From: CAZVEE01 sp964625525
GTDB lineage: Bacteria > Pseudomonadota > Alphaproteobacteria > JAJFIK01
Assembly: GCA_964625525.1 (NCBI GenBank)
Contig: CAZVEE010000001.1
Location: forward strand, 31,738 to 95,737
Direction of reading: 5' to 3'
DNA: 64,000 bases
Made by a program: the position numbers and the translations under genes. This document shows positions 27,081-36,118 of this stretch, one piece after another (positions within the stretch are counted from its first letter, which is position 1; the number at the start of each line of letters is the position of its first letter). Below the pieces are notes generated by a model that searched no databases, had not been told where the DNA came from, and saw only the letters and a program-made list of their open reading frames with translations.

Positions 27081-27328
27081 TTAAGCAAGGGTTCTGCGGT
27101 TGATGCACTCCGCGACCAGCACGGTAACCGGACAAGGGACCTGGCCAACCAGCCAGGCACGCCCCCATCCGGCCGTGTGCCTTGCTCAACTCCGCCCGGC
27201 TGCGGTGAAACCGGCCGGTCTCCGCCTTGTGGCAGGCGTATCGATTTACGCCACATCCTCTGCCCACTGACGCCCGAAACTGCCGCTAGGCATTCTTTTC
27301 AAACAGGTTCGATCAGCGGGTAGAGACC

Positions 27329-27730
27329 ATGACAAGCCATGGCCCTGAAAACATGTGTGCGCCCTCCTTCGAAGTGGCCCCCGAGCGTCGCATCACCCTA
27401 TCGGTGGTGATCGAGGACGCGCCGGGTCTCGCACGCCGTCTGGCCGGGGTTCTGGGATGGCGCGGTTATGCCTTTGAGCGGGTCGTGACCCAAGACGAGC
27501 GGGATGGCCCGGGCGCGGCGCGGCTGCAACTGGTGTTCACCGCGCGGGAAGAAGATGCCCAGGTGCTGGAAGCGCTGATCGCAGCCTATGGCCCGGTCAA
27601 GGCGGTGCGCCGGCTCTACACCGCGCCCGTGATGGCCCAGCGGAGCGAGCCCTGGACGAATAGTGCGATGCGGGTTGTGGGTGATGTTCTAGGCCGGTCC
27701 GAGCAAACCCCTGAACCTGTGGCTATCTAA
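27329..27730 (+). CDS. ACT-domain protein, acetolactate synthase small subunit-like
   Basis: 133 residues. About residues 20-95 form one ACT-type beta-alpha-beta module (RRITLSVVIEDAPGLARRLAGVLGWRGYAFERV), similar to the regulatory IlvN/IlvM/IlvH subunits that bind valine and stimulate acetolactate synthase. IlvH-type proteins are usually about 160-180 residues with a second domain; that domain is missing here, so IlvM-like is the closer match. No catalytic subunit is adjacent. The ribosome site is weak (GGTAGAGA), and an internal ATG at 27353 is an alternative start. It could be a remnant or a free regulator. Confidence 0.65.
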   Translation: MTSHGPENMCAPSFEVAPERRITLSVVIEDAPGLARRLAGVLGWRGYAFERVVTQDERDGPGAARLQLVFTAREEDAQVLEALIAAYGPVKAVRRLYTAPVMAQRSEPWTNSAMRVVGDVLGRSEQTPEPVAI

Positions 27731-28258
27731 GCCTGGTCGCCCGTCAGTTGCGGCGCGCCCGCAACACCGGACCAAAAAGCGCGCCTTTTTGCGCGGCTTG
27801 GTCATATGACCACGAAAAGGCCGCATGGCGGGCTAGCGCAGCTTGTCCAAAATCGAACAAAATCTTGCTTAGCAATGGGGCATGAGATTTAGTCCTCATA
27901 CCCCGGCGGCCCTTGGCGGGGCTTGCATCGCGCGGGTTTACCACTCCTTCAAGCTCGCCATGTCTGGTGAGCTGAGTCCCGATGTCGCGGCACCGGGTTT
28001 GAGGCGGGGAATGGGTCCTGCGGGTGACGTCTGAGCGAATCCCGGCCAAGATCCCGCATGTTCTCGGATTGGGTTGGACTTCGGGACTGAGTTCGGCTCT
28101 TGCGGGTGCGCAGAGTGTTGGGAAAGCCTGTTCGGTGGCCGCATACACCATGCGGCAGGCAGCGTGGGCAATAATCAGGGGGAAGAGCGCGAGTCGCGAT
28201 GAGCGCGGCACGGGCTGGCCCGACAACGGGACCCCAAAACGGGATAGCGGGACACACT
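27731..28258 (+). other. intergenic region upstream of mreB
   Basis: 528 bp ahead of the mre operon, which must hold its promoter. Apart from the candidate terminator near its start, I see no conserved RNA signature. An AT-richer patch at 27837-27875 (GTCCAAAATCGAACAAAATCTTGC) is the most promoter-like part but has no clear -35/-10 pair. Open frames in it look like chance. Confidence 0.5.
27752..27790 (+). terminator. candidate terminator after the ACT protein gene
   Basis: GGCGCGC (27752-27758) pairs with GCGCGCC (27779-27785) around a 20-nt loop and is followed by TTTTT (27786-27790). It lies 21 bp after the stop codon. The stem is short for the loop size. Confidence 0.5.
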
Positions 28259-29299
28259 ATGCTTTCCGGTCTGCTTGGGATGTTCTCCGCCGATATGGCG
28301 ATCGACCTTGGGACAGCGAATACGCTGGTCTATGTGAAGGGCCGCGGAATCGTGCTCAACGAGCCCTCCGTGGTGGCGCTCATCAATCAGGGCGGTAAGA
28401 AACAGGTCCTTGCGGTCGGCAACGACGCCAAGATGATGCTTGGCCGCACGCCCGGAAACATCGAGGCGATCCGTCCCATGCGCGACGGGGTCATCGCGGA
28501 TTTCGAAGTCGCCGAGGAAATGATCAAGCACTTCATTCGAAAAGTGCATAATCGCCAGAGTTTCGCCAATCCGCTTATCATCGTGTGCGTGCCGTCAGGG
28601 TCCACGGCGGTTGAGCGTCGCGCGATCCAGGAATCGGCGCTGTCGGCGGGCGCACGTCGGGTCTATCTGATTGAAGAGCCCATGGCGGCGGCAATCGGCG
28701 CCGGACTGCCCGTGACCGAGCCCACTGGCTCCATGGTTGTGGATATCGGCGGTGGCACGACCGAAGTGGCGGTGCTGTCGCTGCACGGCATCGTGTATTC
28801 CCGCTCCGTGCGCGTAGGTGGCGACAAAATGGATGACGCCATCGTCGCTTTCATCCGCCGCCACCATAATCTGCTGATCGGTGAAGCGACCGCCGAGCGC
28901 ATCAAAAAGGATGTGGGCTCGGCCATGATCCCGGCGGATGGGCAGGGCGCGTCCGTGGAGATCAAGGGCCGCGACCTCATGAACGGGGTCCCCAAGGAAA
29001 TCACCATCACCCAAAAACAGATCGCCGAAGCTCTGGCTGAACCCGTGGGGGCGATCGTGGAAGCGGTGAAAGTGGCCCTGGAAGCCACGCCGCCGGAATT
29101 GGCGGCGGATATTGTCGACAAGGGCATTGTGCTGACAGGCGGCGGGGCGTTGCTGGCGCATCTCGATCAGGTGCTGCGCGACGAGACCGGCCTGCCCGTG
29201 AGCTTGGCCGATGAGCCGCTGTCTTGCGTGGCGCTGGGCACCGGCAAGACACTGGAGCAGTACAAGACCATGCGTCACGTGCTGTCGACCGTTTACTAG
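28259..29299 (+). CDS. mreB: rod-shape actin homologue MreB
   Basis: Bacterial actin that forms membrane-bound filaments directing lateral wall synthesis by the PBP2-RodA elongasome. 346 residues from MLSGLLGMFSADMAID, beginning with the amphipathic membrane-binding helix. Actin-fold phosphate loops: DLGTANTLVYVKG, VDIGGGTTEVAVLSL, and the adenosine motif TGGGALL; also VCVPSGSTAVERRA and IEEPMAAAIGAGLP. The open frame extends 20 codons upstream without similarity. First gene of mreB-mreC-mreD-mrdA-rodA. Confidence 0.97.
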   Translation: MLSGLLGMFSADMAIDLGTANTLVYVKGRGIVLNEPSVVALINQGGKKQVLAVGNDAKMMLGRTPGNIEAIRPMRDGVIADFEVAEEMIKHFIRKVHNRQSFANPLIIVCVPSGSTAVERRAIQESALSAGARRVYLIEEPMAAAIGAGLPVTEPTGSMVVDIGGGTTEVAVLSLHGIVYSRSVRVGGDKMDDAIVAFIRRHHNLLIGEATAERIKKDVGSAMIPADGQGASVEIKGRDLMNGVPKEITITQKQIAEALAEPVGAIVEAVKVALEATPPELAADIVDKGIVLTGGGALLAHLDQVLRDETGLPVSLADEPLSCVALGTGKTLEQYKTMRHVLSTVY

Positions 29300-29428
29300 G
29301 CGGCGAACGCACCGTAAGACTGTCGTGAGTGGGTGGCGGGGGTCGTTTGTAGAGGCGGAAGGGTCCCGCAGTCGCGTATAGAGCGGCTGATCGGACCGCG
29401 CCTTATCGTCGATTGGGGGCCGCCGCCG

Positions 29429-30382
29429 GTGTTTGATCAGTCTCACTCATCCGACCGCATGCACTCCGCAGCCCGGTTTGTCTCCCACCGGGCGTTTCTC
29501 TTGATTCTGATTTTTCTCGCCGTGGCCATGCTGTTTCTGGGCCGCGCGGACAGCCAGTCCTTGAATGCGCTGCGCAATCGCACGGCCGAGGCCCTGGTGG
29601 GCGTGTTCGAGCTGTTCACGTCCCCGGTGACCGCTGTCATGGGGGCCCTGGATGGGGCCCACAACATGCTTCTGGTTTATGAGGATAACGAGCGCCTGCG
29701 CCGAGAAAATGAGCGGCTGATGCAGTGGAAAGCGCTCGCCGAACAGCTCCAGGGCACGGTGGCGCGGTACAACGACTTGCTCAATGTGGCGCTGGAGCCA
29801 GGGATTGGCTTTGTCACCGGACGGGCGGTCAGTGACAGCGGCACAGCGTTTATTCGGACTCTGATCGTGAATGTGGGTCAGAAGCAGGGCGTGTCGTACG
29901 GTCAGGCGGTGATCAACGACCGTGGTCTCGTCGGCTGGATCATGGGGGCGGGCGAGGATGCCTCACGGGTGCTGATGGTGTCCGACTTCAACAGTCGGAT
30001 CCCCGTGAAAATCGGCGAGCAGGGCTACCGCGCCATCATGATCGGCGACAACTCTTCCAAACCGCGCTTGGAATTCCTCATGGCGATCGGGGAAGTGGAG
30101 CCGGGTGCCGCCGTGATGACGTCGGGTGATGAAGGCGTGTTACCGCCGGGGCTGCCGGTCGGCGTCATCAAAGGCCGCGATCGGCTTGGTCGGTATCGGG
30201 TCAGCTGGGCGGCCGGTGAAGGCCCGATCGATTATGTTCGCGTGCTGAACTATGACTTCCCGCGCGATGTGGACGTGATTGAAGAAGATCTGCCCGAACA
30301 GCTCCAGCGCGATAATGCCGCGGAAACGGACCCTGCCGAGGCGGCCGAGCCTGAAGCACCCGCAGAGGCGGCGGCGCCATGA
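29429..30382 (+). CDS. mreC: rod-shape protein MreC
   Basis: Periplasmic elongasome scaffold with one N-terminal membrane helix (AFLLILIFLAVAMLFLG), a coiled-coil dimerisation region (NERLRRENERLMQWKALAEQLQG), and two beta-barrel lobes containing GRAVSDSGTAFIRTLIVNVGQ, INDRGLVGWIMGAG and GLPVGVIKG. The C-terminal 35 residues are Glu/Pro/Ala-rich. Start choice is uncertain: the GTG at 29429 follows a GGGGGC stretch; the ATG at 29459 and a GTG at 29333 are also in frame. The stop overlaps the mreD start by 4 nt. Confidence 0.92.
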   Translation: MFDQSHSSDRMHSAARFVSHRAFLLILIFLAVAMLFLGRADSQSLNALRNRTAEALVGVFELFTSPVTAVMGALDGAHNMLLVYEDNERLRRENERLMQWKALAEQLQGTVARYNDLLNVALEPGIGFVTGRAVSDSGTAFIRTLIVNVGQKQGVSYGQAVINDRGLVGWIMGAGEDASRVLMVSDFNSRIPVKIGEQGYRAIMIGDNSSKPRLEFLMAIGEVEPGAAVMTSGDEGVLPPGLPVGVIKGRDRLGRYRVSWAAGEGPIDYVRVLNYDFPRDVDVIEEDLPEQLQRDNAAETDPAEAAEPEAPAEAAAP

Positions 30383-30903
30383 GGCAGTACACCCAGACCG
30401 CCACGCCACAAGCCGCCCGGATTCTCATCACCATGGCCATGGTGGGGCTGGCAGCCCTGAGCGTCATTCTCAATGCTCTGCCGCTGGCGCCAGCCTCGGA
30501 CATGCGCTGGGTGCCGTCTTTTACGCTGATCCTGATTTTCTATTGGGCGGTGCATCAGCCGGATGTGTTTCCCCGCTGGCTCGCCTTCGTGACGGGTCTC
30601 TTTCAAGATTTGCTGTCAGGTGGCCCGATCGGGCTCTGGGCGCTGACTTATCTGTGCGTCTATGAGGGCGTCTACATGAACCGGCTATTTTTCGTTGGTC
30701 GCGCCGCTTATTCGAGCCTGCTGGGGTTCATGCTGGCGGCGGCGGCGGCCGGTCTGCTCGCCTGGCTGATCGCCAGCGTAAAGTTTTGGCAGGTTCTGTC
30801 GCCGCTTCCCATTGCCGGCCAAACAGTGGTCACCATCCTGGTCTATCCTCTCTTGGCGGCCGGGCTTGGTCTCATCAACCGGGCCATGGGGCCTGAGGTC
30901 TGA
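30379..30903 (+). CDS. mreD: rod-shape protein MreD
   Basis: 174-residue integral membrane protein with about five helices, the polytopic partner of MreC in the elongasome. Seen: helices near 14-32, 40-60, 65-85, 105-130 and 135-165, with the family's conserved region FVTGLFQDLLSGGPIGLWAL (loop with D-L-L-S-G-x-P-x-G). Start overlaps mreC by ATGA. Position and topology define it more than sequence. Confidence 0.93.
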   Translation: MRQYTQTATPQAARILITMAMVGLAALSVILNALPLAPASDMRWVPSFTLILIFYWAVHQPDVFPRWLAFVTGLFQDLLSGGPIGLWALTYLCVYEGVYMNRLFFVGRAAYSSLLGFMLAAAAAGLLAWLIASVKFWQVLSPLPIAGQTVVTILVYPLLAAGLGLINRAMGPEV

Positions 30904-30958
30904 TCCGGCGGCGCGCCCCGTCGCCGCCTTATGAACGAGCAACGAGTACGCGAACGCC

Positions 30959-32860
30959 ATGGACGGCAAGGAACAGCTCCGCTTCCGCTCTTTCACCCGC
31001 CGCACTGCGGTCATGGGGGCCGGCGCCCTCGGTGTGTTCGGCTTGCTCTTTGGCCGGCTCTATCAACTGCAAGTGCGTGATGCGGACCAGTATCGGGTGA
31101 AGGCAGAGGAGAACCGGGTCAAGGTACGCCTCCTGGCGCCCTTGCGGGGGCGCATCGTCGATCGCTTTGGCGTCGAGGTCGCCGGTAATCGGACGAATCT
31201 GCGCGTGCTGCTCGTGCCGGAAGATACCGGCGATATCCCGGTGGAGCATGTGCTCGACAAACTCGCCCAGGTGATCGAGCTGGACGACAGCCGCCGCGCC
31301 CGAGTGCTGCGCGCGGTGCGCCGCCAGGCGCCCTTCGTGCCGGTGACCGTGACGGATAATCTGAACTGGCGGGACTTTGCCCAGGTCAACATGTTCAGCC
31401 CCGACCTGCCAGGCACCCAGGCAGAAGTGGGCGACACGCGCTTTTATCCGTTCGGCACGGATCTCGCCCATGTGCTGGGCTATGTGGCCGCCGTCTCCGA
31501 GGACGATCTGGACGATGATCCGCTCTTGCGCCTGCCGGGCTTTCGCATCGGGAAAAATGGCATCGAGCGCCAGCTGGATCGGCGCCTGCGCGGCACGCGC
31601 GGCACACGCCAGGTGGAAGTGAATGCGGGCGGACGGATCATCCGCGACCTGGATCGGGTGGAAGGCACGCCCGGTGAAGAAGCGGTGCTGACCCTTGATA
31701 TGGATGTGCAGCGCGTGGCCGCGGCGGCGCTTGAAGGCGAAAGCGGCGCCGCGGTGGTGCTCGATATACACACCGGCGAGGTGATCGCCTGCGCCTCGGT
31801 GCCGGGATTTGATCCCAATGCCTTCAATCGCGGCCTGCGCCAATCCGAATGGAATGCCCTGATCAACAATCCTTACAAGCCGTTGATCAATAAGGCCGTG
31901 GCCGGACAGTATCCGCCGGGCTCCACCATCAAGCCGGTGGTGGCGCTGGCGGCGCTGCATCACGGCACCATGGATCCGGATGAGCGCATCAACTGCACCG
32001 GCAAGACCACGCTCGGCAACCATATCTTCCACTGCTGGAAGCGCGGCGGCCATGGGCCCATGAACATGCACGAGGGCATCAAGCACTCCTGCGACATCTA
32101 TTTCTATGAGCTCGCGCGCCGCCTGGGCATTGACCGGTTGGCCGAAGTGCTGCGCGAATTCGGTCTGGGCACCACTTATGATTTTGAGCTGCCGGGCGAG
32201 AAAGAGGGCCTTGTGCCCACGCGGGGCTGGAAGCTGGCGGTGACGGGCCAGCCTTGGGTCATGGGGGAAACCTACAATGTGGGCATTGGTCAGGGCTCCA
32301 TGCTGGCCACGCCGCTGCAACTCGCCGTCATGACCGCGCGGCTTGCGAATGGTGGTAAGGCGGTGGTGCCCCGGGTGGTCCGCTCCGTGGGCGAAGACCT
32401 TTTAGTGGCGACGAATGACGTGCCCCGCATCGCCATTGATCCGGCCCACATACAGCGGGTGCTGAGGGCCATGAACGCGGTGACGAATGATCTCCGCGGG
32501 ACCGCGTTCCGCTCGCGCCTGACCGGCGAGGGCATGTCGATGGCCGGTAAGACCGGGACTGCGCAGGTGCGCCGCATCACAATGGCTGAACGCGAATCGG
32601 GTCTGCGCACCCATGAGGAAACCCCCTGGCACCTGCGTGACCATGCGCTCTTTGTCGGCTATGGCCCGGTGGAGGCGCCGCGGTATGCGGTGTCAGTCAT
32701 CGTGGAGCATGGCGGCGGCGGCTCTAAGGCCGCAGCACCCCGCGCGCGCGACATTATGCGCGCGGCCCTGTTGCGCGATCCGGCGCGGCGTGAGCCCGTC
32801 GGCCCCACCAGGCCAGGCCTGCGCGCCGCCGGCCGCGACACCGATGAAACGCCCGGATGA
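30959..32860 (+). CDS. mrdA: penicillin-binding protein 2
   Basis: Class B monofunctional transpeptidase cross-linking lateral-wall peptidoglycan with the RodA glycosyltransferase. 633 residues: a short cytoplasmic start, one membrane helix (VMGAGALGVFGLLFGRLYQL), a pedestal domain with the RGRIVDRFG motif, and a transpeptidase domain with Ser322-x-x-Lys325 (PGSTIKP), SxN-type SCD in KHSCDIYFYE, and KTG in AGKTGTAQ. It is 55 bp after mreD and 37 bp before rodA. Confidence 0.97.
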   Translation: MDGKEQLRFRSFTRRTAVMGAGALGVFGLLFGRLYQLQVRDADQYRVKAEENRVKVRLLAPLRGRIVDRFGVEVAGNRTNLRVLLVPEDTGDIPVEHVLDKLAQVIELDDSRRARVLRAVRRQAPFVPVTVTDNLNWRDFAQVNMFSPDLPGTQAEVGDTRFYPFGTDLAHVLGYVAAVSEDDLDDDPLLRLPGFRIGKNGIERQLDRRLRGTRGTRQVEVNAGGRIIRDLDRVEGTPGEEAVLTLDMDVQRVAAAALEGESGAAVVLDIHTGEVIACASVPGFDPNAFNRGLRQSEWNALINNPYKPLINKAVAGQYPPGSTIKPVVALAALHHGTMDPDERINCTGKTTLGNHIFHCWKRGGHGPMNMHEGIKHSCDIYFYELARRLGIDRLAEVLREFGLGTTYDFELPGEKEGLVPTRGWKLAVTGQPWVMGETYNVGIGQGSMLATPLQLAVMTARLANGGKAVVPRVVRSVGEDLLVATNDVPRIAIDPAHIQRVLRAMNAVTNDLRGTAFRSRLTGEGMSMAGKTGTAQVRRITMAERESGLRTHEETPWHLRDHALFVGYGPVEAPRYAVSVIVEHGGGGSKAAAPRARDIMRAALLRDPARREPVGPTRPGLRAAGRDTDETPG

Positions 32861-32897
32861 GAAACGCTGAAAGCGCACGACAGAAGGCAAAACACGG

Positions 32898-34055
32898 ATG
32901 ATGTATGAGGGTACCAGCCGCGGCGGCTATGGCCGGCGGTCCACGGAACTGCGCCAGAAGCTCCTGGAGTTCAACTGGGCGTTTTTGTTCTTGCTGTGCG
33001 TGGTCGCGTCCTTCGGCTTCCTGATGCTCTATTCCGTGGCGCAGGGCTTTGAGCCCTGGGCCAAGGATCAGATGATCCGCTTTGGCGTCAGTGTGGTCTT
33101 GCTCATCGCTGTGGCGCTTGTGGATGTGCGGATCTGGATGGCACTGGCCTATCCGGCCTATCTTGGCGCCTTGGCTTTGCTGGTGGGCGTGGAGTTTTTC
33201 GGCGTGCTGGGCATGGGCGCGCAACGCTGGATCGAGATTGGTCCGGTGCGTATTCAGCCCTCGGAATTCATGAAAATCGCCCTCGTCCTGGCGCTGGCCC
33301 GTTACTATAACGGCTTGAGCATTGATGAGGTATCCCATCCGCTCGCGCTGTTGTTGCCTCTGGCGATGATCGCGGCACCGGTGGGTCTGGTGTTGTTACA
33401 GCCGGACCTGGGCACGGCGCTGCTGCTGCTAGCGGGCGGGGCGGCGATCATTTTCCTGGCGGGCGTGCATTGGGCCTATATCGTCAGCGCCGTGGTCGCG
33501 GTCGTGGTGGCGATCCCAGTGGCATGGCAGTTCTTGCATGACTATCAACGCGAGCGGGTGTTCACCTTCCTGGATCCCGAGCGCGATCCCCTAGGGGCGG
33601 GCTACCATATTCTCCAGGCCAAGATTGCATTGGGGTCGGGTGGGCTGTTCGGCAAAGGGTTCCTGCAAGGCACCCAGGCCCATCTGAACTTCCTGCCGGA
33701 AAAACAGACCGACTTTATCTTTACGGTGCTGGCGGAGGAACTGGGCCTTGTCGGCGCGGGCAGCCTGCTGCTGCTCTATATCCTGGTGGCGGCCTATGCC
33801 ATCAGCGTGGCGTTACGGGCGCGCAACCATTTCGGCCGACTGGTGGCCATGGGCGTGACCGTGACGTTCCTGCTCTACATCTTCATCAATGTGGCGATGG
33901 TGATGGGCCTGCTGCCCGTGGTGGGCGTCCCACTGCCGCTCGTGTCCTATGGCGGCACCTCCATGCTGACCCTCATGTTTGGCTTTGGCCTCGTGATGAG
34001 CGTCTACATTCATCGCCATGAGGAGACCATGCGCGCGCCCGTATCCATGTGGTGA
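32898..34055 (+). CDS. rodA: peptidoglycan glycosyltransferase RodA
   Basis: SEDS-family polymerase that extends glycan strands from lipid II and works with PBP2. 385 residues with about ten membrane helices. Family segments: GAQRWIEIGPVRIQPSEFMKIALVLALARY, LLQPDLGTALLLL with the catalytic-site acidic residue in the following extracellular loop (WQFLHDYQRERVFTFLDPERDP), FLPEKQTDFIFTVLAEELGLVG, and GVPLPLVSYGGTSM. Last gene of the mre-mrd operon; an acyl-CoA synthetase start lies 5 bp after its stop. Confidence 0.97.
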   Translation: MMYEGTSRGGYGRRSTELRQKLLEFNWAFLFLLCVVASFGFLMLYSVAQGFEPWAKDQMIRFGVSVVLLIAVALVDVRIWMALAYPAYLGALALLVGVEFFGVLGMGAQRWIEIGPVRIQPSEFMKIALVLALARYYNGLSIDEVSHPLALLLPLAMIAAPVGLVLLQPDLGTALLLLAGGAAIIFLAGVHWAYIVSAVVAVVVAIPVAWQFLHDYQRERVFTFLDPERDPLGAGYHILQAKIALGSGGLFGKGFLQGTQAHLNFLPEKQTDFIFTVLAEELGLVGAGSLLLLYILVAAYAISVALRARNHFGRLVAMGVTVTFLLYIFINVAMVMGLLPVVGVPLPLVSYGGTSMLTLMFGFGLVMSVYIHRHEETMRAPVSMW

Positions 34056-34060
34056 GCGTC

Positions 34061-35515
34061 ATGCCCCAGTTCTCCATTGCGCGCTTGCTGGCCGATCATG
34101 CGGCGCGCGCGCCTGAGCGCCCGGCGCTGACCCATGAGGGCCGTACACTCAGCCGGGCGGCCCTGGAGGCGCGGACCAATCGCCTCGCCAGGGCTTTTGC
34201 CGCGCGCGGGGTGCGAGAGGGGCGCATGGTCACCATTGCGCTTGCCAATGGCATTGCGTTTTACGAGGCCGCCATCGCCGCCTGGAAGCTGGGTGCGATC
34301 CCCCAGCCCGTCTCGGCGCGCCTTCCGCAAGTGGAGTTGCTGGAGATCGTCGCACTGGCCGAGCCAGCCCTCGTCGTTGGCGGCCCGGATCTGGGCGGCG
34401 CCTTTCCCCAATGGTTTGCCGATACACCGGACCCGGACCATGAGAGCGACGCGCCCTTGCCAGAGCGCGTGAGCCCCGCCTGGAAGGCGCCGACCTCTGG
34501 CGGCAGCACCGGGCGGCCCAAGCTCATCGTCTCCGGTGAGGCGGGGCGGTTCGATCCGGACCAGGCCTATCTGGGCATGGAGCCGGACATGGTGCATCTG
34601 GTACCCGGGCCGCTTTATCACAATGCCCCCTTTGCATTCTCCGCGCGGGGCCTGTTCATGGGCCATCACGTGGTGATCATGAGTCGTTTCGACGCGCTGG
34701 AGACATTGCATCAGATCGAGGTCCATGGGGTGAACTGGCTGATGCTGGTGCCGACCATGATGCTGCGCATCTGGCGGCTGGCCCCGGCCGTTCGCGAGAG
34801 TTTTGATCTGTCCTCCATCCGCCTGCTGTGGCATCTGGCGGCGCCATGCCCGCCATGGCTGAAAGACGCCTGGATCGACTGGCTGGGGCCGGAGCGCATC
34901 TGGGAGCTTTATGCCGGTACCGAAGCGCAGGGCACCACCCGCATCTCTGGAGCCGAATGGCTCGCCCATCGCGGTTCGGTGGGCAAGGCGAGCCCGGGAT
35001 TTTCCATCCGTATTCTGGATGGCCAAGGCCGGGACCTGCCGCCCGGGGAGATCGGTGAGATCTTTATGCGACCCGATGCGGGGCCGGGGACGACCTATCG
35101 CTATATCGGTGCCGAGCCGCGCCAGCAGGCGGAGGGCTATGAGTCGCTGGGCGACATGGGGTATCTGGACGAAGACGGCTATCTCTATCTCGCTGATCGG
35201 CGCACGGATATGATCCTGAGCGGCGGTGCCAATGTCTATCCGGCAGAAGTGGAAGCGGCCATCGACGCGCATCCGGCCGTGCGCTCCAGCGCCGTGATTG
35301 GCCTGCCGGATGAGGATCTGGGCCAGCGGGTGCACGCGATTGTCGATGCGACCGAGCCTGTGGACGAGGCGGCGCTGCTTGCGTTCCTTGCCGAGCGGCT
35401 GGTTCGCTACAAAATCCCGCGGACGGTGGAATTCGTGGATGCTCCGGTGCGCGATGACGCGGGCAAAGTGCGGCGCAGCGCTCTGCGACAGGAACGCTTG
35501 CCCGAGCGCGAGTGA
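34061..35515 (+). CDS. AMP-binding acyl-CoA synthetase
   Basis: Class I adenylate-forming ligase, 484 residues, activating a carboxylic acid with ATP and CoA. P-loop-like motif TSGGSTGRPKLIVSG, the A5 motif YAGTEAQGTT, A7/A8 region GDMGYLDEDGYLYLADRRTDMILSGGANVYPAEVE, and the A10 lysine in VRDDAGKVRR. The overall pattern resembles bile-acid/carnitine CoA ligase relatives, but the substrate cannot be inferred. It starts 5 bp after rodA and may be read through from that operon. A GTG 12 nt upstream is an alternative start. Confidence 0.88.
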   Translation: MPQFSIARLLADHAARAPERPALTHEGRTLSRAALEARTNRLARAFAARGVREGRMVTIALANGIAFYEAAIAAWKLGAIPQPVSARLPQVELLEIVALAEPALVVGGPDLGGAFPQWFADTPDPDHESDAPLPERVSPAWKAPTSGGSTGRPKLIVSGEAGRFDPDQAYLGMEPDMVHLVPGPLYHNAPFAFSARGLFMGHHVVIMSRFDALETLHQIEVHGVNWLMLVPTMMLRIWRLAPAVRESFDLSSIRLLWHLAAPCPPWLKDAWIDWLGPERIWELYAGTEAQGTTRISGAEWLAHRGSVGKASPGFSIRILDGQGRDLPPGEIGEIFMRPDAGPGTTYRYIGAEPRQQAEGYESLGDMGYLDEDGYLYLADRRTDMILSGGANVYPAEVEAAIDAHPAVRSSAVIGLPDEDLGQRVHAIVDATEPVDEAALLAFLAERLVRYKIPRTVEFVDAPVRDDAGKVRRSALRQERLPERE

Positions 35516-35569
35516 TCCAGCCATCCGCGCGAGCCGTAGAGCCTACACCAGACATTTGGGAGAGGGCAT

Positions 35570-36118
35570 ATGCGGGTCTTTCTGGCACTGATCTTAATGG
35601 TGGTGGCGATGGCGCCGACAGCTCGGGCGTCTGACACCGCCCACGCGTTCACATTCCAATCCATTGACGGCGGGCCTTTACCGCTCAGCGACTATGCGGG
35701 TCAGGCGGTGTTGGTGGTCAACACGGCCTCGCGCTGCGGCTTTACTCGGCAATATGACGGGCTGCAAGCTCTGTGGACGGCGTATCGGGCACGCGGGCTC
35801 GTGGTGTTGGGCGTGCCATCCAATGATTTTGGCGGCCAGGAACCGGGCAGCGAAGCGGAGATCAAGCGCTTTTGCGAAGTGAATTTCGGCATTGATTTTC
35901 CGATGACGGAGAAAGTCAGTGTGCGCGGTCGGAATGCCCACCCGTTTTACCAATGGGCTGCGTCCGAGTTGGGTGCACAGGCGACACCGCAATGGAACTT
36001 CCACAAATATCTCGTGGCGCCGGACGGGCGTCTGGTGGCGGCCTTCCCCTCCAGCGTCGAGCCCATGTCCGACACGATGCGCGACGCGGTTGACGCCGTT
36101 TTGCCCGCTACGCCATGA
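35570..36118 (+). CDS. exported glutathione peroxidase-like protein
   Basis: 182 residues with a cleavable signal peptide (ending TARA-S), so the enzyme works in the periplasm, probably as a thiol peroxidase. Catalytic tetrad residues are visible: peroxidatic Cys56 in NTASRCGFTRQY, Gln90 in NDFGGQEPG, and Trp142-Asn143 in PQWNFHKYL. A second cysteine (FCEVNF, residue 102) could be the resolving thiol, as in thioredoxin-dependent members. GGGAGAGGG precedes the ATG. It overlaps the photolyase-like gene by 4 nt. Confidence 0.9.
   Translation: MRVFLALILMVVAMAPTARASDTAHAFTFQSIDGGPLPLSDYAGQAVLVVNTASRCGFTRQYDGLQALWTAYRARGLVVLGVPSNDFGGQEPGSEAEIKRFCEVNFGIDFPMTEKVSVRGRNAHPFYQWAASELGAQATPQWNFHKYLVAPDGRLVAAFPSSVEPMSDTMRDAVDAVLPATP

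Larger units (their letters stand above)
26902..27328 (+). other. intergenic region with short direct and inverted repeats
   Basis: 427 bp between miaA and the ACT protein. It holds an inverted repeat GATATCCG/CGGATATC (26940-26947, 26965-26972), a 19-bp direct repeat, a 14-bp direct repeat, and a hairpin CCTGGC-N6-GCCAGG (27140-27157). The plus-strand open frame across it has no protein-like composition. No acetolactate synthase large-subunit sequence is present, although ilvB/ilvI often follows miaA in this class. Confidence 0.6.

Noticed and set aside
26898..27323. 141-codon plus-strand open frame after miaA
   Set aside because: It spans direct repeats and has Pro/Arg/Cys-rich, non-protein-like composition with no ribosome site.
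26902..27328. Possible attenuator or riboswitch before the ACT protein
   Set aside because: A CCTGGC/GCCAGG hairpin is present, but no leader peptide, anti-terminator or known riboswitch core can be traced.
27744..28226. 160-codon minus-strand open frame upstream of mreB
   Set aside because: No recognisable sequence, no ribosome site; reads as chance in GC-rich intergenic DNA.
30929..32320. 463-codon minus-strand open frame
   Set aside because: Antisense to mrdA with perfect PBP2 motifs; composition reflects GC-rich codon bias.
34010..35524. 504-codon minus-strand open frame
   Set aside because: Antisense to the AMP-binding ligase at 34061-35515.
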